From: Goniomonas avonlea
Taxonomy: Eukaryota; Cryptophyceae; Goniomonadida; Goniomonadaceae
DNA length: 11,679 nucleotides
Assembly: GCA_003573635.1 (NCBI GenBank)
Contig: QUTJ01031427.1
Span: 1 to 11,679 of the forward strand
Direction of reading: 5' to 3'
The translations under genes and the position numbers were made by a program. The notes beneath the pieces were generated by a model. It saw nothing but the letters and a program-made list of their open reading frames with translations. It was not told the origin of the DNA and did no database searches. Every line of letters begins with the position of its first letter. Position 1 is the first letter of the stretch. Of this stretch, positions 6,501 to 11,679 are shown piece after piece.

Positions 6501-9500
6501 GCCCAGCGTTTGACGTGGCGGTAGGCCCGCTCGCTCGTCTTGTTGTGACGACGCAAGTTGCCAGCGCAGTCGCCGTCGCGCCGTTCGGGACGCAGCCCGT
6601 GATCACGCTCAAGGATGCGGGAGGCAACACTGTCACCGCTCATGCTGGCACATCAGTAACTGCGACGAGCAACAAGGGCACTTTGAAGGGCAATGGCGCG
6701 GTCACCGTTGCGGCAGCTGGGACTGCCACGTTCTCAAACCTTCAGATCGACGCCGCGGATACTGGATACGCTCTCATCTTCAACCACACCAGCTTCGGTG
6801 TTGTTGGTTCGTCATTCACCGTGGTTGCGGGAGTGCCGGCCAAGGTGCAGATCATCACACAAGTCGCGGGTGCCGTCGGTGGAAATGTCTTCACCACCCA
6901 GCCTGTGGTGAGCCTCTTGGATGCTGCGAACAACGTCATCACCCTGACCTCCGGTGGTTTGGGATCCATGACCGTGACTGCTATCATCAATAAGGGCACG
7001 CTGGGCGGGGACAGCACCAAGAGCATGGGCAGCTCTTCATCCACCGCAGCGGGAGCGATGTCTTTCACCAACTTGAAGATCTCTGAAGCCGCCACGGGTT
7101 ATGTTCTCAGCTTTAAGTACAGCGCTACTGTCATTGCCACTGGCGATACCTTCACTGTGTCAGTGGGCCCCCCCTCCAAGATCTCTGTTACGCGGGAGGT
7201 GGGGGGCGCCACGGGAGGTTCCGTGTTCACACAACAGCCCGCCGTGACTTTGCAGGATGCTGGCGGGAACGCTGTCGTCGGATCCTCAGGAATCTTTGTG
7301 TTTGCAACCCTTAACAAGCCTAGCCTCGGCGGTGCGGCCGCTGCCCCGATCCACTTTGACACTGGTGTTGCGAACTTCATTTCCCTTAAGATCGACGTAG
7401 CATCTACCGACTACTACTTCACCTTCGTAGCCAACCACACCACCACGCTCACCACAATCGGCGCCAAGTTTGCCGTTGTGATTGGGCCTGCCGCCCAGCT
7501 CAGTGTGAACCGACAAGCCAGTGGCGCGCAGGGAGGCACGCCCTTCACCACCCAGCCCATCGTGAAACTGGCCGATGCAGGTGGCAACGAACTGTCGTCT
7601 GGCAGTGTGACCGTCACGGCCTCGGCAAACAAGGGCACGCTGGGCGGCACGCTCATCCTCGATGGAACCGCGGCAACCGCCACCTTCACCAACCTGAAGA
7701 TCAATGAGGTGGACACGGGTTACATCCTGACGTTCACGAGCGCAAGTCTTGGCTTCACTGTGAGTGGCGCGGCGCTGGCTGTGACCGCGGGCCCCCCAGA
7801 CTCGCTTCACGTCGCAACGGAAGCCAGCGGTGCGACGGGTGGCACTCCTTTCGCACAGCAGCCCGCTATCACATTCAAGGACGCTGGCGGTAACCCAACG
7901 GCCAATGTGGGGATCGCCGTCTCGGCCTCCCTTGCTGCCTCTGGCACGCAAGGCACTCTTGGCGGCAACCTCACTGCGACGATTGGCTCAGGGCAGGTGT
8001 CCGCAGCCTTCACCAACCTCAAGATTAACGAGGCGGGTCAGAATTACATCCTCACTTTCACCGCCAATAGCCATATCGTGAACGGGGCGGCCTTTGCCGT
8101 GACCATCGGCAGCCCTGCGCAGATCAAGGTCAAGACACAGCCCACGGGCGCTAAAGGGGGAGAGGCGTTCTCGACTCAGCCTGCAGTCTCCCTTTGCGAC
8201 GCCGGTGGCAACGTCGTGACCTCCGGGGACGGCGTGACAGTGACCGTCGCGGCCAGCAAGGGAACCCTCTCCGGCTCGCTTTCTGCGACCGGCGCCGCTG
8301 CCTCTGGTGTCGCCACCTTCTCCGATCTCGCAATCAACGAGGCTGGCACGGGCTACATCCTCATGTTCACAGGCACCAGCGGTGCTCTCACCTTCACGGT
8401 GAACAGCACCGCGCTCGAGGTGCTTGTTGGTGCGGCGGCGAAGCTGACGATCAAGCGATACCCGGTCCACGAGGTGTCGTCCGCTGTCTTTGCGAACCAG
8501 CCACAGATCGCGCTCCAGGATCTTGGGGGCAACACTGTGCCCCTTGATGCCACCACGGCCGTGTCCGTCACTGCTACGATCAACCAGGGCACCCTGGGCG
8601 GCGATAGCGTCGTGTCTGTTGCTGCGACGGGGCTCGCGTCGTTTACCAACCTCAAGATCGTGGCCGACGGCGACTACATGCTGGTCTTCAACAGTTCCAG
8701 TGGGTTGGGCGTGGGCGGATCGCACTTCACCGTGGCCCCTGGCCCTCCGGCGCGCTTGCTCTCGACGGCGGTCACTGGTGCTACGGGCGGCACTGCCTTC
8801 ACGGGCCAGCCCGAAGTGACAGTGGTCGACGCTGGCAGCAATGCGGTGAGAACGACCAGTGGGGTGACCGTCACGGCGTCGATCTCTAAGGGAACGTTGG
8901 GGGGCAAACTCACCGCTGCTGTGACGTCCGGGACTGGCGTGGCCGTGTTTACCGACCTCAAGATTGCTGAAGCTGACACTGGGTATATCATCACTTTCAA
9001 TTCAAGCATCAATATCATGGGCACCACCCCAGCCTTTAACGTGACTGTCGGGCCGCTGGCGAGTATTGCCGTGACCCAGCAGCCTGCTGGAGCTACTGGA
9101 GGGACTCCGTTCACAACGCAACCCAAGGTGACTCTGAAAGACGCTGGAGGCAACGGCGTAGCTTCTCAGAATGCCCAGGTCACGGTGGCCGTCAGCACTC
9201 CGGGGACGCTCGGCGGGTCTCTCACCGCAGCCGTCGGGGCTGGCGGAGTCGCGACCTTCTCCGATTTGAAGATCAACGAGGCGGGCAACGGCTTTACTCT
9301 GACCTTTACCACCCCGGCCGCGAGCGGAAGTGGGGTGCTGAGTGTGACTGCTTCGGTCGACGTGACGGTCGGCCCTATTGCTGCCTTGCAGGTGCGCACT
9401 CAAGCTGCCGGGGCAACAGGAGGCTCTCCTTTCTCGACACAGCCCGTGATCACGGTTCACGACGCTGGCGGCAACATCGTGACTGGCAGTTCCGGCGTCA

Positions 9501-11679
9501 CCGTCACTGCTGCAGTCGATTCGGGCACGCTCGGTGGCACGAAGACGGCAACGGTCGCGACGAGTGGTGTCGCTACTTTCGACTCGCTCAAGGTCAATGA
9601 GGCTCGAACTGTCATTCTCATGTTCAAGTCGGGGAGCTTCACCGTGAACGGCACGGCGTTGACCGTGTCCGTGGGCGCAGCTGCCAAGCTGGCCGTGTCC
9701 ACTCAGGTGGCCGGGGCCACCGGCGGTGTGGCCTTCACCACGCAGCCCAAAGTGACCCTGCAAGACGCTGGTGGCAACACTGTGACACCCACCGCTGCCA
9801 CGGTCGTCACAGCGGAACTCAGTCAGCTCGGGGCGCAAGGGACGCTTGCAGGGAGCACCTCAGCGACCGTCGGCGATGTGGCAAGCTCAGCTCCCGGCGT
9901 CGCAGCCTTCTCCAACCTCGCGATCAACCAGGCCAAGACTGGGTACATCTTGACTTTCACCAGTGGAACCATGAAAGTTGACAGCTCGGTGTTCGAGGTG
10001 ACAGTGGGCGCTCGCGCCAAGCTCGCTGTGACAACCAATGCCGCGGGTGCCAAGGGTGGCACCGCGTTCACGACACAGCCTGTTGTGACTCTCCAGGACG
10101 CTGGTGGCAATNCTGTCTCTGACGCCACGGGTGTGACGGTGACTGCGGCTGTGAACAAGGGCACGCTGGGAGGCCAGCTCACTGCCACTGGCACGTCCAA
10201 CGCAATGGGTGTCGCCACGTTTTCCAATCTCAAGATCAACGAGGCCGACACTGGCTACATCCTGATGTTCACGAGTGCTGGTGTGACAGCTGTCAATGGC
10301 ACGGCGTTTGAGGTGACTGTGGGCTCTGGNGCCAANCTCGCTGTGTCCAGGCAGGCGGCGGGTGCGACGGGAGGCGTGGCGTTCACGACGCAGCCCCAGG
10401 TGACGCTGCAGGACGCTGGNGGCAACACTGTGACGTCGAGCTCGGATGTGACGGTGACTGTGGCGGCGAACAAGGGCACGCTGGGCGGCACAACGGAAAA
10501 CACTGTTGTCACCTCCACTGGAGTGGTCACCTTCGATGGGCTCAAGATCAACGAGGCGGCCACGGGGTACATCCTGATGTTCACGAGCCCTGATCTGACC
10601 GCTGTCAACGGCTCGTCCTTCGAGGTCACAGTGGGCCCGGCCGCCCAGCTCGCCGTCACGACCCAGGTGGCGGGTGCGACTGGTGGCGTGGCGTTCACCA
10701 CGCAACCCGAGGTGACGCTGCAGGACGCGGGTGGCAACACCGTCACGTCAAGCTCCCAGCTCAGTGTTACTGTGTCGGCCAACGAAGGCACCCTCACCGG
10801 CACCAAAACGGTGTTGGTGGCGGCCACTGGCGACGCAGCCTTCACGGATCTCAAGATCAACGAGGCGAAGACGGGATACGTCCTGACGTTTTCGCACACT
10901 TCGTCAGGGTCCGCCACCGCCATCACCGTGGCCTCGGCCGCGTTCGAGGTGACCGTGGGCCCTACTGCAAAACTCGCTGTGACGCGCCAGGCTGCAGGAG
11001 CTGTTGGTGGAGTTGTCTTCACCACCCAGCCCAAAGTGACGGTGCAGGATGCTGGCGGCAACACTGTTACCAGTGCGGCTGTGACTGTGACGGCCTCTCT
11101 GAACAAGGGAGACCTGGATGGTGGACGAGTGCTCGAGTCCTCGTCTGGAGTTGTATCTTGGACCGACCTTCGAATTAACCGCACGGACACTGGCTACATC
11201 TTGAAGTTTACCTCCTCAGACGGTTCCCTGACTGTTGACGGAAACACTTTCAACGTGAACGTTGGGTCCCCACTCCTGGTCGTTGTCAGGCAAGCGGCAG
11301 GAGCAACTGGAGGCACGGCGTTCACCACACAGCCCCAGGTGGCCCTCCGAGATCTCGGTCACAACGCTGTGACAGGCTCAACCATCTCCATCTTGACTGC
11401 AAGCTGCGTGAACCAGGAGGTACTGGGCGGCAACGTTACTGCGCCCTTCGATACTTCCACTGGCGTCGCCACCTTTACAGACCTCAGCCTGAACGAAGCC
11501 AAAACAGGATACGTTCTGTCATTCGCCACCGACTCTGGCTTACAGGTCATCGGTGGGACGTTCGACGTGACGGTGGGCGCTCGTGCCAAGCTCGCTGTGA
11601 CAACCAATGCCGCGGGTGCCAAGGGTGGCACCGCGTTCACGACACAGCCTGTTGTGACTCTCCAGGACGCTGGTGGCAA
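3524..11679 (+). CDS. Giant secreted multi-domain Ig-like repeat protein (partial, 3' end beyond window)
   Basis: One frame of 2,718 codons without a stop runs from ATG 3524 off the right edge. Residues 1-18 ([18 protein letters not shown]) are a classic signal peptide, which fixes the start. Residues about 19-415 hold four divergent Ig-like domains. Residues 416-496 are a Pro/Ser/Thr-rich linker. Residues about 497-798 hold three further divergent domains. From residue 799 there are 18 full repeats of about 100-112 residues plus a partial one. The repeat consensus is [20 protein letters not shown], then GN, (N)[26 protein letters not shown], and FEVTVGP. The pattern fits an Ig-like beta-sandwich (similar to bacterial Big_1 or filamin repeats, by inference). 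Many N-x-S/T sequons fit secretion. There is no catalytic motif. A cell-wall, adhesion or matrix role is likely. Any C-terminal anchor is outside the window. No introns were seen in 8 kb although the neighbour has two. The longest minus-strand frames opposite it are shadows. Confidence 0.88.
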   Translation, partial: MRLRLLAIVLVLLASSQAIQITTWPADITAGDVFCPSPQVTFANASSYATAQLASGQMGGTLWAVPVANVATFTDLVINITGVYSLTFSSGSETILKSFTVRPGEIVMQAAKNSTDSCAGTPHLMEAKLSETSNSGVQTSVPFSATVSFRDKRSNIVPVSAHIHVSGPSALSGSLQVSTSNGTAHFHNLVVSSSGSHLLKFTSGVSSGTLTVLASGGSGNSSSGNSSSLLLTTQPGEGRGGSAFCKQPVLSSTQSVVASVAAGPGHLIGNVNGVADAAGVVRFTNLGVTTVGPYVLRFTAGSLMINSTLFTVTLGPPVGFRAYKLLDVNPVPGSSFLIGLRVEDGGGNTILSATGMAQVAVEAGPTVTFSGTSLAPIINGHAEFNLTLASSGNYTLRVWSGLISTKMHLTLATSGPAPSPTPATSPGYPSPTPAPSSTDSPSPTPPAPAPSTGYPSPTPAPSPTDSPSPTPPAPAPSPGASPSPTPAPSPTPAATPGGFVNVTSQPGPGFAGMPLCRQPVVVCRDASDTTVVATVAQGPQGHNFIAVAASVSNTVATFTNLSFTAAGEYTLRFTFASASTLSAPFVVRPGAISQLLMRPIDTHHAAFGGEVFKFVPTVYLADASGNLVPVSGGASVAVDILPSKQLKGTATAAFANGTATFTNLYIQPNGTYTLNFHFLNVFTISSPEFIVWIGPPRHLTPRPGPTDKAPAIAGMPFTPVIAVVDNGWNTVYWMHDDALDLSFNESTPVLSSTPVIDGLSAHYNVTFFKAGSHKVAFNTSNATDSLSGTATWKVIANVPAKMTLVTAPSGATGGSSFAKQPVVQLLDAWGNEASSKDLTVNASLDGSQEVLLGRTHATGEGKFTFTNLAINKIGDYTLSFVFPNCPVLTVSLAVTIGPPVKLSVVTNANTCTGGTVFGTQPVVALQDLGGNSVLGQTAVVVTVAVNQGGTLSGSKTVNFTAAGLATFTNLAINEAKTAYQLNFVSSTGLNVTGPAFDVAVGPLARLVVTTQVASAVAVAPFGTQPVITLKDAGGNTVTAHAGTSVTATSNKGTLKGNGAVTVAAAGTATFSNLQIDAADTGYALIFNHTSFGVVGSSFTVVAGVPAKVQIITQVAGAVGGNVFTTQPVVSLLDAANNVITLTSGGLGSMTVTAIINKGTLGGDSTKSMGSSSSTAAGAMSFTNLKISEAATGYVLSFKYSATVIATGDTFTVSVGPPSKISVTREVGGATGGSVFTQQPAVTLQDAGGNAVVGSSGIFVFATLNKPSLGGAAAAPIHFDTGVANFISLKIDVASTDYYFTFVANHTTTLTTIGAKFAVVIGPAAQLSVNRQASGAQGGTPFTTQPIVKLADAGGNELSSGSVTVTASANKGTLGGTLILDGTAATATFTNLKINEVDTGYILTFTSASLGFTVSGAALAVTAGPPDSLHVATEASGATGGTPFAQQPAITFKDAGGNPTANVGIAVSASLAASGTQGTLGGNLTATIGSGQVSAAFTNLKINEAGQNYILTFTANSHIVNGAAFAVTIGSPAQIKVKTQPTGAKGGEAFSTQPAVSLCDAGGNVVTSGDGVTVTVAASKGTLSGSLSATGAAASGVATFSDLAINEAGTGYILMFTGTSGALTFTVNSTALEVLVGAAAKLTIKRYPVHEVSSAVFANQPQIALQDLGGNTVPLDATTAVSVTATINQGTLGGDSVVSVAATGLASFTNLKIVADGDYMLVFNSSSGLGVGGSHFTVAPGPPARLLSTAVTGATGGTAFTGQPEVTVVDAGSNAVRTTSGVTVTASISKGTLGGKLTAAVTSGTGVAVFTDLKIAEADTGYIITFNSSINIMGTTPAFNVTVGPLASIAVTQQPAGATGGTPFTTQPKVTLKDAGGNGVASQNAQVTVAVSTPGTLGGSLTAAVGAGGVATFSDLKINEAGNGFTLTFTTPAASGSGVLSVTASVDVTVGPIAALQVRTQAAGATGGSPFSTQPVITVHDAGGNIVTGSSGVTVTAAVDSGTLGGTKTATVATSGVATFDSLKVNEARTVILMFKSGSFTVNGTALTVSVGAAAKLAVSTQVAGATGGVAFTTQPKVTLQDAGGNTVTPTAATVVTAELSQLGAQGTLAGSTSATVGDVASSAPGVAAFSNLAINQAKTGYILTFTSGTMKVDSSVFEVTVGARAKLAVTTNAAGAKGGTAFTTQPVVTLQDAGGNXVSDATGVTVTAAVNKGTLGGQLTATGTSNAMGVATFSNLKINEADTGYILMFTSAGVTAVNGTAFEVTVGSXAXLAVSRQAAGATGGVAFTTQPQVTLQDAXGNTVTSSSDVTVTVAANKGTLGGTTENTVVTSTGVVTFDGLKINEAATGYILMFTSPDLTAVNGSSFEVTVGPAAQLAVTTQVAGATGGVAFTTQPEVTLQDAGGNTVTSSSQLSVTVSANEGTLTGTKTVLVAATGDAAFTDLKINEAKTGYVLTFSHTSSGSATAITVASAAFEVTVGPTAKLAVTRQAAGAVGGVVFTTQPKVTVQDAGGNTVTSAAVTVTASLNKGDLDGGRVLESSSGVVSWTDLRINRTDTGYILKFTSSDGSLTVDGNTFNVNVGSPLLVVVRQAAGATGGTAFTTQPQVALRDLGHNAVTGSTISILTASCVNQEVLGGNVTAPFDTSTGVATFTDLSLNEAKTGYVLSFATDSGLQVIGGTFDVTVGARAKLAVTTNAAGAKGGTAFTTQPVVTLQDAGG
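4769..5011 (+). other. Pro/Ser/Thr-rich linker of the giant protein (residues 416-496)
   Basis: 81 residues, about 40% proline, built from SPTPAPS and TPPAPAPS motifs. It resembles hydroxyproline-rich stalks of algal and plant wall glycoproteins such as extensins and pherophorins, and probably adopts an extended, O-glycosylated rod. It separates four N-terminal Ig-like domains from the rest of the protein, suggesting a projecting head and a long stem. Confidence 0.85.
4802..4957 (+). repeat. Two 78-bp tandem copies within the Pro-rich linker
   Basis: Copy 1 (4802-4879) and copy 2 (4880-4957) each encode 26 residues starting [10 protein letters not shown] and ending TPPAPAPS. They differ at few bases (for example TCG-TCC against TCG-CCC, giving Ser or Pro). 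A shortened third unit starts at 4958 ([11 protein letters not shown]). The unit is a multiple of three, so copy-number change would keep the frame. Confidence 0.88.
10004..10110 (+). repeat. Near-identical repeat segment, copy 1
   Basis: This 107-nt stretch matches 11573-11679 with one difference (C10015 against T11584), at an offset of 1,569 nt (523 codons, five units). Sequence just upstream of the two copies diverges quickly, so the identity has a sharp left edge. Confidence 0.93.
10112..10420. other. Cluster of four ambiguous bases (N at 10112, 10330, 10336, 10420)
   Basis: All four N bases of the window fall within 309 nt, in the most homogeneous part of the array. Two are in GGN codons (Gly whatever the base). 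The NCT at 10112-10114 is probably ACT (Thr) and AAN at 10334-10336 probably AAG (Lys), by comparison with sister repeats. They indicate unresolved consensus between repeat copies or alleles, not frameshifts. Confidence 0.9.
11573..11679 (+). repeat. Near-identical repeat segment, copy 2, cut by the window edge
   Basis: Second copy of 10004-10110. It opens the 19th array repeat ([16 protein letters not shown]) and ends at the window boundary, at the position matching 10110, two bases before the N at 10112. It may be a genuine recent copy or an assembly effect. Confidence 0.9.

Larger units (their letters stand above)
5918..11679 (+). repeat. Coding tandem array: 18 Ig-like repeats plus a partial copy
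   Basis: The conserved Gln-Pro codon pair (in TTQP or its variants) falls at 5981, 6281, 6593, 6899, 7235, 7553, 7859, 8177, 8498, 8807, 9119, 9440, 9743, 10076, 10391, 10703, 11027, 11330 and 11645. Intervals are 300 to 336 nt, always in frame. Early units (5918-6880) are divergent; units from about 9710 share long nearly identical DNA stretches. The unit at 8498 is atypical: [15 protein letters not shown] replaces the usual GATGG lead-in. The unit at 11330 has GHN for GGN and a Cys. Two earlier QP-like sites at 4262 and 5075 show the same ancestry in the divergent N-terminal domains. Confidence 0.92.

Noticed and set aside
5801-11190. Long minus-strand open frames opposite the giant gene (for example 5801-6643, 9002-9838, 10255-11190)
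   Set aside because: They recur with the repeat period and arise from the GC-rich, G-starting codons of the sense strand. They have no signal, domain or own start context, and the sense frame is continuous with clear motifs.

Overview
The window looks like nuclear DNA of a eukaryotic microbe, probably an alga or another free-living protist; the lineage cannot be fixed from sequence alone. The evidence is GT-AG introns with branch-point-like motifs, secretory signal peptides, long pyrimidine microsatellites, no bacterial operon layout, and GC-rich coding DNA. No rRNA, tRNA, CRISPR array or intact transposon was recognised.

Layout. Bases 1-2035 are a repeat-rich, gene-poor stretch. It holds three long pyrimidine tracts, all with pyrimidines on the + strand, three pairs of short direct repeats, and an AT-rich island (about 880-1700) with fragments of unrecognised coding sequence that may be a decayed mobile or virus-like gene. 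Bases 2036-3170 (minus strand) are a gene that single-frame ORF calling breaks into pieces. Removing two GT-AG introns of exactly 44 nt restores one 348-residue frame. That protein has a signal peptide, an Ig-like region, a well-preserved filamin-type repeat, a His/Pro-rich stalk and a possible C-terminal membrane segment. A 353-bp divergent intergenic region follows (3171-3523).

From 3524 to the right edge runs one uninterrupted + strand reading frame of 2,718 codons with no stop, the dominant feature of the window. It encodes the N-terminal part of a giant secreted protein. In order this has a signal peptide, four divergent Ig-like domains, an 81-residue Pro/Ser/Thr-rich linker, three more divergent domains, then an array of 18 full Ig-like repeats of about 100-112 residues (period 300-336 nt) and the start of a 19th. 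The C-terminal repeats are much more alike than the N-terminal ones. The last 107 bases repeat an earlier copy with one mismatch.

The two genes are head to head and both encode predicted extracellular beta-sandwich proteins ending domains in similar Y-x-(L/I)...(S)PF-x-V type strands. A reasonable hypothesis is a pair of cell-surface or cell-wall adhesion proteins sharing a promoter region; nothing in the sequence proves this.
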